NCBI RefSeq assembly: GCF_011620715.1
Contig: NZ_WOYP01000084.1
Location: forward strand, 2,248 to 50,995
Length of the DNA stretch: 48,748 bases
Origin: Microbacterium sp.
GTDB taxonomy: Bacteria > Actinomycetota > Actinomycetes > Actinomycetales > Microbacteriaceae
Direction: 5' to 3'
This document shows positions 36,362-44,454 of the stretch, piece by piece (the stretch's first letter is position 1; each line of letters opens with the position of its first letter). The notes under the pieces were generated by a model that made no database searches, had not been told where the DNA came from, and saw nothing but the letters and a program-made list of their open reading frames with translations. Made by a program: the position numbers and the translations under genes.

Positions 36362-36940
36362 GTGGCCGAAGACATCCGGGATGCCGCGATGCGGTACCGC
36401 CTGCGCAGACAGGCGATCGAGCGGGGCGAGGAGCCACCCGAAGACGATGACCCGGCCGCATCCCGCATCTGGAGCGAAGCGGAACAGGCGGCGATCGTCG
36501 AAGTCTCGATCGAGCAGGCGATCCGGCGGGGTGACTTCGACAACCTGCCGGGTTCCGGCAAGCCGATCCCTGGTCTGGGCTCGACGACCGGCCCGGACTG
36601 GTGGATCCGCCGCAAGATCGAACGCGAGCGCCTGACCGGCCTCGGACCGCCCGCACTCACCTTGCGCACGGAGTACGCCTCGCTCGCCGCGCGGCTCGAC
36701 GACCTGCGCGGTGAGGGCGAGGTGCGCGAGTATCTCGAGGATTTCAATCACCGCGTGATCGAGGCACGTCGGCAACTGCTGGGCGGTCCTCCTGTCGTGA
36801 CTCCGACCGTCGAGCCCGACGACTGGGTGCGCGAATGGAGAGAGCGCCGGGATGCCGCGGCTCGGCGCACCGCCGCGCGTCGAGACACCGAAACCACGCG
36901 ACCGCAGAAGTGGCGATTCTGGCGGGTCGATCGCGCGTAG
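36362..36940 (+). CDS. DUF1992 (DnaJ-homologue subfamily C member 28-like) protein
   Basis: 192 residues. The conserved DUF1992 core is clear: EQAIRRGDFDNLPGSGKPI (about 50-70), PDWWIRRKIERE and a following coiled region. No J domain is present. The family has no settled role in bacteria. The GTG at 36362 has GGAGG five bases upstream; in-frame GTGs at 36350 and 36356 are less well placed. TACCCT at 36332-36337 may be the -10 element. The C-terminus is Arg rich. Its stop is two bases from the converging kinase gene. Confidence 0.88.
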   Translation: MAEDIRDAAMRYRLRRQAIERGEEPPEDDDPAASRIWSEAEQAAIVEVSIEQAIRRGDFDNLPGSGKPIPGLGSTTGPDWWIRRKIERERLTGLGPPALTLRTEYASLAARLDDLRGEGEVREYLEDFNHRVIEARRQLLGGPPVVTPTVEPDDWVREWRERRDAAARRTAARRDTETTRPQKWRFWRVDRA

Positions 36941-36942
36941 CG

Positions 36943-37935
36943 CTACGGTGCGGCCGGGGTCTGCCGACGCCAGGACGCCGCCTGCAAGTCCGCCTCGAGC
37001 CGATCGACGTCTGCGGGGCGGCACAGGTCGGTGGCGGGGAGCATCGCGGTGGCACTGCCCGCCGCGACCGCCGTGCGAAAGGCCGCCGACAGGTCGCGTC
37101 CCTGGGCGAGGCGCAGCACGAGCCCGCCGAGGAATGCGTCGCCGGCGCCGACCGTGCTCTGCACCTGAACCTCAGGGGTCGGCAGCCGCAGCGCTTCATC
37201 GCGCGTCACCAGGATCGCCCCGTCGGCGCCGAGGGTGAGCGCCACCACTTCGCACGCCCCCGCCCGCACGAGCTCGTGCGCGGCATCCAACATGCTGTTC
37301 TCGTCATCGATCTCGGCGCCCACGAGGTCGCCCAGTTCGCGTCGGCTCGGCTTGATCAGGTAGACGCCCTCATCGAGAGCGGCGCGCAGGGCGGGGCCCG
37401 ACGTGTCGACGACGCACCGTGTACCCTTCTCGCGCGCGATCCGGGCGATGCGGGCGTACAGGTCCACGGGCGCACCGGGGGGCAGGCTGCCGCTGGGCAC
37501 GATGTACCCGCCGACGGGCATGTCATCGCCGACCGCGGACAGGAACGCGCGCCACTCAGGTTCGCGCATATGCGGCCCCTGCAGCACGAACCGGAACTGC
37601 TGGCCGGTCGCGGTTTCATCGACGGTGAAGCTCTCGCGGGTGCTCGCGGCGATCCGCACGGCGTGGCCGGCGATTCCCTCGCGCTCGAGCAATTCGCGAT
37701 ATGCCTGTCCGGTCGGGCCGCCGACCGCGTACACCGCGGTCGAACGCCCGCCCAGGTTGCGCACGACACGCGAGACGTTGATCCCGCCGCCACCCGGGTC
37801 GAGCACCGTGGGTCCGCAGCGCATCTTGTGCTCGGGCACGACTCGGTCGACGGAGGTGCTCACGTCGAGAGCGGGATTCGGAGTCGCCGTGACGATCGGG
37901 TCATGATGCAGCGGATGCCGCCCAGAGGCTGCCAT
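36943..37935 (-). CDS. PfkB-family hexose kinase, 6-phosphofructokinase 2 / 1-phosphofructokinase-like
   Basis: 330 residues. TATPNPALDVSTSVDRVVPE and LDPGGGGINVSRVVRNLGG are the N-terminal PfkB signatures, with the catalytic aspartate in VQSTVGAGDAFLGGLVLRLA. It is the second PfkB kinase in the window; it is less like the fructose-operon enzyme and closer by eye to Pfk2-type enzymes. It could phosphorylate fructose 6-phosphate, fructose 1-phosphate or tagatose 6-phosphate. Four bases separate it from the DUF4349 gene, so it shares an operon with an ECF sigma factor. Confidence 0.9.
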   Translation of the reverse strand: MAASGRHPLHHDPIVTATPNPALDVSTSVDRVVPEHKMRCGPTVLDPGGGGINVSRVVRNLGGRSTAVYAVGGPTGQAYRELLEREGIAGHAVRIAASTRESFTVDETATGQQFRFVLQGPHMREPEWRAFLSAVGDDMPVGGYIVPSGSLPPGAPVDLYARIARIAREKGTRCVVDTSGPALRAALDEGVYLIKPSRRELGDLVGAEIDDENSMLDAAHELVRAGACEVVALTLGADGAILVTRDEALRLPTPEVQVQSTVGAGDAFLGGLVLRLAQGRDLSAAFRTAVAAGSATAMLPATDLCRPADVDRLEADLQAASWRRQTPAAP

Positions 37936-37939
37936 GGGC

Positions 37940-39082
37940 TCAGTCTAGGAGCGGTGGATTCTCACGGTGACGCTGACGGGTACTGCGGCGCTTCACCAGC
38001 ACGACGATGCTCCACGCGATGAGTCCGATGATCGCGAGGATCAGCACCCACGGGATCAGGAAGCCGATCGCGATGACGATGCCGTTGAGCGTCGCGACCA
38101 AGCCGTTCCAGCCGGCGGCGAGTCCGTCGCCGAACCCGGCAGGGTTCGCCGCGACGGTCTCGACCGGCTCGGTCAGCGTCACCGTGAGAGTCGACATCGC
38201 GACCTGCTCGTCGTAGTACTTCAGCTGCTGCTGGTACGACTCGAGCGTCGCCTGGCGCTCGGCCAGTGCTGCCTCCGCCGCGATGAGGTCGGAGAGGCTG
38301 CCGGCCTGCGCCATGAGCTCGGTGAGCCGATCGACCGAGGCCTGCGCCGCATCGACGCGCGCTTCCAGATCGAGCGTCACCTCGGTGACATCCTGCCGGC
38401 TGACAGATGAGGCGGTGACCTCGCCGATGCCCGCGAGCTGGTTCACCAGCGACTGCAACCCGTCTGCGGGGACGCGCACCGTGATCCAGGCGCCGTCGGG
38501 CGTGTATGGGTGCGGCGCGGTGCTCTCGTAGACCATCCCCGTCGTCGGATCGACCGGCATGACCTCACCGGGCTGGCCGATGCTCATCGACTCGACGTAT
38601 CCGTCGCGCGATTCGGCGGCATCCGTGATCATCGCCACCGCGGCGGTGGTGTCGTCGACGACGACGGTCGCCGACGCGGTGGTGATGATGTCGCGACTTT
38701 CTGTCACGACATCGGAGCCTGAGACGGAGTCGGCGGCACCCGCGCTTTCGGAGCTGCTCAGCCCTTCCTTCACGGCGCTCGAATCGGCCGCACCTCCCGC
38801 GCCGGAGTCGACGAGCGGCGCAGCGGGGGCGACCGCAGCCTCATTGGAGGCGGAGCCGCTGATCAGGCCGCCCACACTCGGCGCGATCACCGCGGCGACG
38901 ACGATCACGGCCGCCGCTGCGCCGCTGATGACCCACACACCGGCCCGGCGCTTGCGGTGGAGCGTGCGGTCGCGGGAGATCTCGGTGAAGAGCGAGTTCT
39001 CGATCCGGTCGATGCGCTCGTCGCTCAGTTCGGGGAGCTGCTTGCGCGACGCCCCGGCCGGGGACTGTTGGTCGGTGTTCAT
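37940..39082 (-). CDS. DUF4349 membrane protein, candidate anti-sigma factor
   Basis: 380 residues. A cytosolic N-terminus (1-46) contains ELSDERIDRIENSLFTEI, then a transmembrane segment (about 49-72), a Ser/Ala-rich stretch, the DUF4349 domain (about 130-325) with a coiled coil (DLEARVDAAQASVDRLTELM to TLESYQQQLKYY), and a second membrane segment (about 337-362) followed by a basic tail. The ATG overlaps the sigma factor's stop (ATGA). N-in topology and this linkage suggest that the N-terminal segment binds the sigma factor; that role is inferred. Confidence 0.88.
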   Translation of the reverse strand: MNTDQQSPAGASRKQLPELSDERIDRIENSLFTEISRDRTLHRKRRAGVWVISGAAAAVIVVAAVIAPSVGGLISGSASNEAAVAPAAPLVDSGAGGAADSSAVKEGLSSSESAGAADSVSGSDVVTESRDIITTASATVVVDDTTAAVAMITDAAESRDGYVESMSIGQPGEVMPVDPTTGMVYESTAPHPYTPDGAWITVRVPADGLQSLVNQLAGIGEVTASSVSRQDVTEVTLDLEARVDAAQASVDRLTELMAQAGSLSDLIAAEAALAERQATLESYQQQLKYYDEQVAMSTLTVTLTEPVETVAANPAGFGDGLAAGWNGLVATLNGIVIAIGFLIPWVLILAIIGLIAWSIVVLVKRRSTRQRHRENPPLLD

Positions 39083-39636
39083 GTGCTCTCCTCGGCAACG
39101 GTCCGCATTCGCGTGCGGATGCGGGAGAGACGATTGCGGATCACCCCGTGTTCGACGCCGAGCTCTTCGGCCGCGGCCAGGTAGGCATAGCCCTCGGTCG
39201 CGCAGAGGCGGAAGATGTCGCGGTCGAGGGGGCTCAGCCCCTCCACTTCGCGCAGGATCCGGCCGGCGAACTCGGCGTCGATCACCTGCTGCTCGACGTT
39301 CACCGTCGACGGGATGCTGTCATCCGCGGCGTCGGCCGTGTGATCGCGGTCGCGCCGCAGCGCTCGGATCCGGTTCGCCGCCTGGAAGCGGCAGACCGTC
39401 ACGAGCCAGGGGAGCAGCGAGTCGCCGGCCAGCTCGAGGCCGGGCAGCCTGCGCCACGCCACCAGGAACGTCTCCTGCGTCACGTCCTCCGCGTCCGAGG
39501 CGTTGCCCACGAGTCCGTGGGCGAGCCAGTACACCGGTCGCACATAGGCGCGGTACAGCGTGCGGAACGCGTGCTCGCTGCCGCTCGCGGCTTGCGCCAC
39601 GAGGGTGGCGTCGTCCGCCGCCGCCGGCTCGACCAT
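39079..39636 (-). CDS. ECF-family RNA polymerase sigma factor
   Basis: 185 residues. Region 2 is seen in FRTLYRAYVRPVYWLAHGLVG and DAEDVTQETFLVAWRRL; region 4 in LSPLDRDIFRLCATEGYAYL, EELGVEHGVIRNRLSRIRTRM. It would direct RNA polymerase to a stress regulon that may include its own operon. The ATG at 39636 has GAGAGGA six bases upstream and is preferred to the ATG at 39654. Upstream, TGTCTC and GAGACA (39692-39697, 39714-39719) form an inverted repeat that may mark its promoter. Confidence 0.92.
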   Translation of the reverse strand: MVEPAAADDATLVAQAASGSEHAFRTLYRAYVRPVYWLAHGLVGNASDAEDVTQETFLVAWRRLPGLELAGDSLLPWLVTVCRFQAANRIRALRRDRDHTADAADDSIPSTVNVEQQVIDAEFAGRILREVEGLSPLDRDIFRLCATEGYAYLAAAEELGVEHGVIRNRLSRIRTRMRTVAEEST

Positions 39637-39739
39637 GCCCAGTCCTCTCCCCATCCGCCCGCTGCTGCATGCCCGGCCGACGGAGCCTCATTGTCTCTCA
39701 CCCGATAAGTGTCGAGACAGCCTCGATCGTCTCAGCCTG

Positions 39740-39745
39740 TATTCT
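39740..39745 (+). promoter_or_regulatory. -10 element TATTCT for the terC leader
   Basis: TATTCT ends seven bases before 39753, where the riboswitch P1 stem starts. No clear -35 element was found. Confidence 0.45.
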
Positions 39746-39752
39746 GATCAGG

Positions 39753-39898
39753 CGAGAGGGAGTATCCCGTCATCGCGTGTCCGTCATCACGGGAGCCATC
39801 GCCGCCTCTCCGGGCACGCACCTCGGCAGTCCGGGTTCCCGGATGTCGCGGGGGAGAGACTTTCGGGATTCGATCGACCCCGCCCCCTCTTGAAAGGC
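39753..39898 (+). promoter_or_regulatory. Probable yybP-ykoY manganese riboswitch
   Basis: The leader has the family's conserved parts in order: P1 arm CGAGAG (39753-39758), then GGGAGTATCCCG, CGTCATCACG in the middle, and a terminal GAGAGA (39854-39859) followed by the P1 arm CTTTCG (39860-39865), which pairs with the first with one G-U. The CTTTC of P1 can also pair with GAAAG (39892-39896), the ribosome site of terC. Metal binding that holds P1 would free that site. TerC-type genes are classic targets of this riboswitch. Confidence 0.75.
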
Positions 39899-39904
39899 CC
39901 TGGC

Positions 39905-40915
39905 TTGGACCTGCAACTTCCACTCTGGTTCGAAATCGGCTCGCTCGTCGTGCTGACTCTGATCCTCGCCGCCGACCTGCTGCTGATCCTCAAGCGCCCG
40001 CACATCCCGTCCACCCGCGAATCGACGCTCTGGGTCGTCTTCTACGTGACGCTCGCCCTGATCTTCGCCGGGCTCATGTGGGTCTTCGCCGGACCCGAGT
40101 ATGCCGGCCAGTTCGTCGCCGGCTGGCTCACGGAGTACAGCCTGTCCATCGACAACCTGTTCGTCTTCGTGCTCATCATGAGCCAGTTCGCGGTGCCGCG
40201 CCGTTACCAGCAGGAAGTGCTGATGGTAGGCATCATCATCGCCCTCATCCTGCGCGGCGGGTTCATCCTGATCGGCGCCGCGGCGATCGAGCAGTTCAGC
40301 TGGGTGTTCTACATCTTCGGGGCATTCCTGGTGTGGACCGCCTACCGGCAGGCATTCCCCGGCGGCCATCACGACGATGAGGTCAAGCGCGAGAACTTCG
40401 TCGTTCGGCTGCTGCGTCGCACGATCGACATCAGCGATCACTATGACGGGGCGAAGATCCGCACCGTCGTCGACGGCAAGAAGATCTTCACGCCGATGAT
40501 CATCGTCTTCGCCGCGATCGGCGTGACCGACCTGCTGTTCGCGATCGACTCGATCCCGGCGATCTTCGGCATCACGACGAGCCCGTTCATCGTGTTCACC
40601 GCGAACATCTTCGCCCTGATGGGTCTGCGCCAGCTCTACTTCCTGCTCGGAGACCTGCTCGACCGCCTGCGCTACCTGCACTACGGCATCGCGTTCATCC
40701 TCGCCTTCATCGGACTGAAGCTCGTCTTCCACGCGATGCACGTGAACGAGCTGCCCTTCATCAATGGCGGTGAGCCGATCGAGTGGGCGCCGGAGATCTC
40801 GACCTGGATGTCGCTGGCCGTGATCGTGCTGTCGATGGTCGTCGCCACGATCGCGAGCCTGATCGCCTCGGCGCGCGACAGGAATGCAGCCGTACCCGAG
40901 GAGCCCGGGGCGTAG
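39905..40915 (+). CDS. TerC-family membrane protein, probable manganese exporter
   Basis: 336 residues with about eight membrane segments. The TerC signatures are LTEYSLSIDNLFVFVLIM and GVTDLLFAIDSIPAIFGIT, whose acidic residues lie in the membrane, and ANIFALMGLRQLYFLL. Alx and MntP-like TerC proteins export Mn(II); the leader riboswitch supports that role here. TTG at 39905 has AAAGG seven bases upstream and begins the conserved DLQLPLWFEIGSL. Longer in-frame extensions run through the riboswitch and are rejected. Confidence 0.9.
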   Translation: MDLQLPLWFEIGSLVVLTLILAADLLLILKRPHIPSTRESTLWVVFYVTLALIFAGLMWVFAGPEYAGQFVAGWLTEYSLSIDNLFVFVLIMSQFAVPRRYQQEVLMVGIIIALILRGGFILIGAAAIEQFSWVFYIFGAFLVWTAYRQAFPGGHHDDEVKRENFVVRLLRRTIDISDHYDGAKIRTVVDGKKIFTPMIIVFAAIGVTDLLFAIDSIPAIFGITTSPFIVFTANIFALMGLRQLYFLLGDLLDRLRYLHYGIAFILAFIGLKLVFHAMHVNELPFINGGEPIEWAPEISTWMSLAVIVLSMVVATIASLIASARDRNAAVPEEPGA

Positions 40916-41040
40916 CTGTCCGAAGGCCGCGCGCGCGGCTGTCCGAAAAGCTGTGAGTCACACAGGTTCGAGGAGTACGTTCCGAACAAGTCAGCGGACT
41001 CGTCGGCGTCCGCCACAGGAAGCGACCTAAGGAGGTCGCG

Positions 41041-42123
41041 ATGTCTCCAGGCATTGTTTCGACCAAAAAGCGCCAGACCACGGTTCACACGGGCAGTGAT
41101 TTCACCGAGCTCGCCGCGATCGTTCGCGGCTCCGGCCTGATGAGACGCCGCTACGGGTACTACTGGACCAAACTCATCGCCGTCCCGGTCGTGCTCGCCA
41201 CGGCCGTGCTCGCATTCATCTGGATCGGCGACACGTGGTGGCAGCTGTTCACGGCGGTCGGCTTCGCGATCCTGTTCACGCAGATCGCCATGCTCGGACA
41301 CGACGCCGCCCACCGGCAGATCTTCGTGTCGGGGCGATGGAACGACTGGGTCAGCCTGATCATCGGCGACCTGTTCGTGGGTATGAGCTACGGGTGGTGG
41401 CAGCACAAGCACACCCGCCACCACGCGAACCCGAACAAGATCGACGTCGATCCCGACATCGATCTGCCGGTGATCTCGTTCACCCCCGAGCAGGCCCGCG
41501 CACCGCGGTCTCCGTTCGCCCAGTGGCTGGTCGCCCACCAGGGCATCTTCTTCTTCCCGATCCTGCTGCTCGAGGGCCTCTCGCTGCACGCGTCCGGCGT
41601 GCGGCGGGTCACGTCGCCTGAAAAGCTGGAACGACGCTGGGTCGAGATGGCCTTTCTGACGCTGCGCCTCGCGGGTTTCGTCACCCTCGTGTTCCTGGTG
41701 CTCTCGCCCGGCATCGCATTCGTGTTCCTCGCGGTGCAGCTCGGGCTGTTCGGCGTCTACATGGGCATGGTCTTCGCGCCGAACCACAAAGGCATGCCCC
41801 TCGTTCCGAAAGACGCGAAGCTCGACTTCCTCACCCGGCAGGTTCTGATGAGCCGCAACGTGCGCGGCACCCGTGCGCTGGATGTCGCGATGGGCGGCCT
41901 CAACTACCAGATCGAGCACCACTTGTTCCCGTCCATGCCGCGTCCGCATCTGCGCCGCGTCGCCCCGATGGTGCAGGACTACTGCATCAGCCATGGCGTG
42001 CCCTATACGGTCACCGGGCTCCTGGAGTCGTACGGCATCGTGATCCGCTACATCAACAGAGTGGGGCTGGGCGAGCGTGACCCGTTCGCATGCCCGCTCG
42101 TGGAGCAGCGCCAGGCCCTCTGA
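41041..42123 (+). CDS. Membrane fatty acid desaturase
   Basis: 360 residues. Three histidine boxes hold the di-iron centre: HDAAH (87-91), HKHTRHH (122-128) and QIEHH (near 290). Four membrane segments are visible (about 47-65, 68-86, 165-185, 205-240). This front-end/DesA3-like group inserts a double bond into a membrane lipid or acyl-CoA chain with O2 and reduced ferredoxin or a similar donor. The ATG has AAGGAGG five bases upstream. No reductase partner is adjacent. In the 125-base gap before it lie GCTGTCCGAA repeats around a GC-rich palindrome. Confidence 0.93.
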   Translation: MSPGIVSTKKRQTTVHTGSDFTELAAIVRGSGLMRRRYGYYWTKLIAVPVVLATAVLAFIWIGDTWWQLFTAVGFAILFTQIAMLGHDAAHRQIFVSGRWNDWVSLIIGDLFVGMSYGWWQHKHTRHHANPNKIDVDPDIDLPVISFTPEQARAPRSPFAQWLVAHQGIFFFPILLLEGLSLHASGVRRVTSPEKLERRWVEMAFLTLRLAGFVTLVFLVLSPGIAFVFLAVQLGLFGVYMGMVFAPNHKGMPLVPKDAKLDFLTRQVLMSRNVRGTRALDVAMGGLNYQIEHHLFPSMPRPHLRRVAPMVQDYCISHGVPYTVTGLLESYGIVIRYINRVGLGERDPFACPLVEQRQAL

Positions 42124-42131
42124 CGGACCCG

Positions 42132-42146
42132 AGGATGCCGCATCCT
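42132..42146. promoter_or_regulatory. Palindrome in the -35 region of the leu leader promoter
   Basis: AGGATGC (42132-42138) and GCATCCT (42140-42146) are perfect arms around one base. It lies just after the desaturase stop and 10 bases before the TATCCT hexamer, so it may be an operator or the desaturase terminator. Confidence 0.4.
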
Positions 42147-42156
42147 GTGCCGGTGG

Positions 42157-42162
42157 TATCCT
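42157..42162 (+). promoter_or_regulatory. -10 element TATCCT for the leuCD leader
   Basis: TATCCT, six bases (caggag), then the GTG of the leader peptide at 42169. A leaderless leader peptide is suggested, because the AGGAG directly abuts the GTG. Confidence 0.55.
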
Positions 42163-42168
42163 CAGGAG

Positions 42169-42216
42169 GTGCGGATCGCTCTCCTTCTCCTTAGCGGCCG
42201 CGGCGAGTCCTCGTAA
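42169..42216 (+). CDS. Leucine leader peptide
   Basis: GTG opens a 15-residue peptide read as [15 protein letters not shown], ending in TAA at 42214-42216. Four leucine codons in a row (CTC CTT CTC CTT, 42181-42192) are the hallmark of a leucine attenuator: ribosomes stall there when charged tRNA-Leu is low. It lies 65 bases before leuC in the same direction. The exact leaderless promoter spacing and the competing hairpins downstream support it. Confidence 0.8.
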   Translation: MRIALLLLSGRGESS

Positions 42217-42264
42217 TCTCAGGCCTTCCTCGTCGCGGAGTTCGCGACGGGCTTGATCCCTTTT
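42198..42264 (+). promoter_or_regulatory. Attenuator of leuCD: alternative hairpins
   Basis: CCGCGGCGAG (42198-42207, the end of the leader peptide) can pair with CTCGTCGCGG (42229-42238), 10 pairs with one G-U. The second strand overlaps the hairpin CGTCGCG (42231-42237) / CGCGACG (42243-42249), so the two exclude each other. A TTTT run comes 11 bases after the second hairpin, further than in a textbook terminator. Confidence 0.65.
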
Positions 42265-42281
42265 CCTGGAGAACGAGACAC

Positions 42282-43763
42282 ATGACCATCAGCATCCCCG
42301 ACCAGCCGCGCACGCTCGCCGAGAAGGTGTGGGAAGACCATCTGGTCGTCAAGGGCGAGAACGGCGAGCCCGACCTGGTCTACATCGACCTGCACCTCGT
42401 GCACGAGGTCACCAGCCCGCAGGCCTTCGACGGGCTGCGGGCAGAGGGCCGTCCGCTGCGCCGCCCCGACCTGACCATCGCGACGGAAGACCACAACACG
42501 CCCACGCTCGACATCGACAAGCCGATCGCCGACCTCACCAGCCGCACCCAGATCGAGACGCTGCGCCGCAACGCCGCGGAATTCGGCGTGCGTCTGCACT
42601 CGCTGGGCGACGAGGAGCAGGGCATCGTCCACGTGGTCGGTCCGCAGCTGGGGCTCACGATGCCGGGAATCACCGTGGTCTGCGGCGATTCGCACACGTC
42701 GACGCACGGCGCGTTCGGCGCAATGGCCTTCGGCATCGGCACCAGCGAGGTCGAGCACGTGATGGCGACCCAGACGCTGCCCCTCACGCCCTTCAAGACG
42801 ATGGCGATCACCGTGGAAGGCACCCTCAAGCCGGGCGTGACGGCGAAGGACATCATCCTCGCGGTGATCGCCAAGATCGGCACCGGCGGCGGCCAGGGCT
42901 ACGTGCTCGAGTTCCGCGGCAGCGCGATCCGCGCCCTTTCCATGGAGGGGCGGATGACGATCTGCAACATGTCGATCGAGGCTGGCGCACGCGCGGGCAT
43001 GGTCGCCCCCGACGAGACGACCTTCGCATACGTCAAGGACAAGCCGCACGCCCCGCAGGGCCAGGACTGGGAGGATGCCGTCGCCTACTGGCGAACCCTT
43101 CCCACCGATGAGGGTGCCGCCTACGACGCCGAGGTATACCTGGACGCGGACGAGCTCGAGCCCTTCGTCACCTGGGGCACCAACCCGGGCCAGGGCGTCT
43201 CGCTGAGCGACGTCGTGCCGTCTCCGGAAGACTACGCCGACCCCAACGACCGCGCCGCGGCCGAGCGGGCGCTGGAATACATGGCGCTGACGCCTGGAAC
43301 CCCGCTCAAGGAGGTTCCGGTCGACGCGGTGTTCATGGGATCCTGCACGAACAGCCGCATCGAGGACCTGCGCGCGTTCGCCTCGATCGTGAAGGGCCGA
43401 AAGAAGGCCGATGGCGTGCGGGTGATGGTGGTCCCCGGCTCCGCCCGTGTGCGGCTCGAGGCCGAAGCCGAGGGCCTCGACAAGATCTTCGTCGAGTTCG
43501 GCGCCGAGTGGCGCTTCGCCGGCTGCTCGATGTGCCTCGGCATGAACCCCGACCAGCTCGCACCCGGCGAGCGCTGCGCATCGACGAGCAACCGAAATTT
43601 CGAGGGTCGGCAGGGCAAGGGGGGTCGTACGCACCTCGTGTCGCCGCTCGTGGCTGCCGCGACGGCAGTGCGAGGCACCCTGTCCAGCCCCAGCGACCTG
43701 GCCGCACCCGACGACCTCGAGGACACGCCCATCTACGATCGCGTCCAGGCGGGGGAGGTCTGA
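42282..43763 (+). CDS. leuC: 3-isopropylmalate dehydratase large subunit
   Basis: 493 residues of the aconitase fold. With LeuD it isomerises 2-isopropylmalate to 3-isopropylmalate. [12 protein letters not shown] is the usual start; [22 protein letters not shown], the cluster cysteines in [16 protein letters not shown] and [20 protein letters not shown] (C-x2-C) and [19 protein letters not shown] define the family and its [4Fe-4S] cluster. The ATG has GGAG 10 bases upstream. leuD follows after two bases. Confidence 0.97.
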   Translation: MTISIPDQPRTLAEKVWEDHLVVKGENGEPDLVYIDLHLVHEVTSPQAFDGLRAEGRPLRRPDLTIATEDHNTPTLDIDKPIADLTSRTQIETLRRNAAEFGVRLHSLGDEEQGIVHVVGPQLGLTMPGITVVCGDSHTSTHGAFGAMAFGIGTSEVEHVMATQTLPLTPFKTMAITVEGTLKPGVTAKDIILAVIAKIGTGGGQGYVLEFRGSAIRALSMEGRMTICNMSIEAGARAGMVAPDETTFAYVKDKPHAPQGQDWEDAVAYWRTLPTDEGAAYDAEVYLDADELEPFVTWGTNPGQGVSLSDVVPSPEDYADPNDRAAAERALEYMALTPGTPLKEVPVDAVFMGSCTNSRIEDLRAFASIVKGRKKADGVRVMVVPGSARVRLEAEAEGLDKIFVEFGAEWRFAGCSMCLGMNPDQLAPGERCASTSNRNFEGRQGKGGRTHLVSPLVAAATAVRGTLSSPSDLAAPDDLEDTPIYDRVQAGEV

Positions 43764-43765
43764 TC

Positions 43766-44362
43766 ATGGAGAAGTTCGTCACCCAGACCGGCATCGCCGC
43801 GCCGCTGAAGCGCTCCAATGTCGACACCGACCAGATCATCCCGGCGGTCTATCTCAAACGCGTCACCAAGACCGGTTTCGAAGACGCCCTGTTCGCCGCG
43901 TGGCGCCAGGATCCTGAGTTCGTCCTGAATCAGCCCGTCTTCCAGGGTGCCCGCATCCTCGTCGCCGGCCCTGACTTCGGCACCGGGTCGAGCCGTGAAC
44001 ATGCTGTGTGGGCGCTGCGCGACTTCGGCTTCACCGTCGTGCTCAGTCCCAAGTTCGCCGACATCTTCCGCGGCAACTCCGGAAAGCAGGGACTGCTGAC
44101 CGGGGTGATCTCGGAAGCGGACCTCGAGCGCATCTGGGCGGCCATCGACACCGAGCCCGGCGTCAGCATGACCATCGATCTCGAGCGCCGCATCGCGTCG
44201 ATCGCTGACTTCGAGGTGCCTTTCGAGATCGATGATTACACTAGGTGGCGGCTTCTCGAAGGGCTCGACGACATCGGGCTCACTCTGCGCAACGAAGACA
44301 AGATCGCGCAGTTCGAGGCTCGCCGCGAGGCGTGGCGGCCGCGGACTCTGCCTGTTCCCTAG
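43766..44362 (+). CDS. leuD: 3-isopropylmalate dehydratase small subunit
   Basis: 198 residues. The swivel domain is recognised from [43 protein letters not shown] with the substrate-binding GSSREH, and [18 protein letters not shown]. It completes the LeuCD isomerase. The ATG at 43766 has GGGAGG upstream, at the end of leuC. Its TAG is part of the TAGACT element that may start murA. Confidence 0.97.
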   Translation: MEKFVTQTGIAAPLKRSNVDTDQIIPAVYLKRVTKTGFEDALFAAWRQDPEFVLNQPVFQGARILVAGPDFGTGSSREHAVWALRDFGFTVVLSPKFADIFRGNSGKQGLLTGVISEADLERIWAAIDTEPGVSMTIDLERRIASIADFEVPFEIDDYTRWRLLEGLDDIGLTLRNEDKIAQFEARREAWRPRTLPVP

Positions 44363-44365
44363 ACT
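44360..44365 (+). promoter_or_regulatory. -10 element TAGACT for murA
   Basis: TAGACT overlaps the leuD stop and lies 89 bases before the murA start. It would give the murA-plsC-gpsA-ddl group its own promoter, outside the leucine attenuator. Confidence 0.4.
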
Positions 44366-44454
44366 CAGGCGGTTCCATATGCTCGGGCATCCGCTCCACA
44401 AGGGCGGATCGCTGACAGCCGTTCCCTCGACACACACAAGTGAGGTTCCACCGG

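Noticed and set aside
44360..44381. A leaderless start at the ATG at 44379 after TAGACT
   Set aside because: The gap is 13 bases, not six, and the frame does not match murA. It leads only to an unsupported short peptide.
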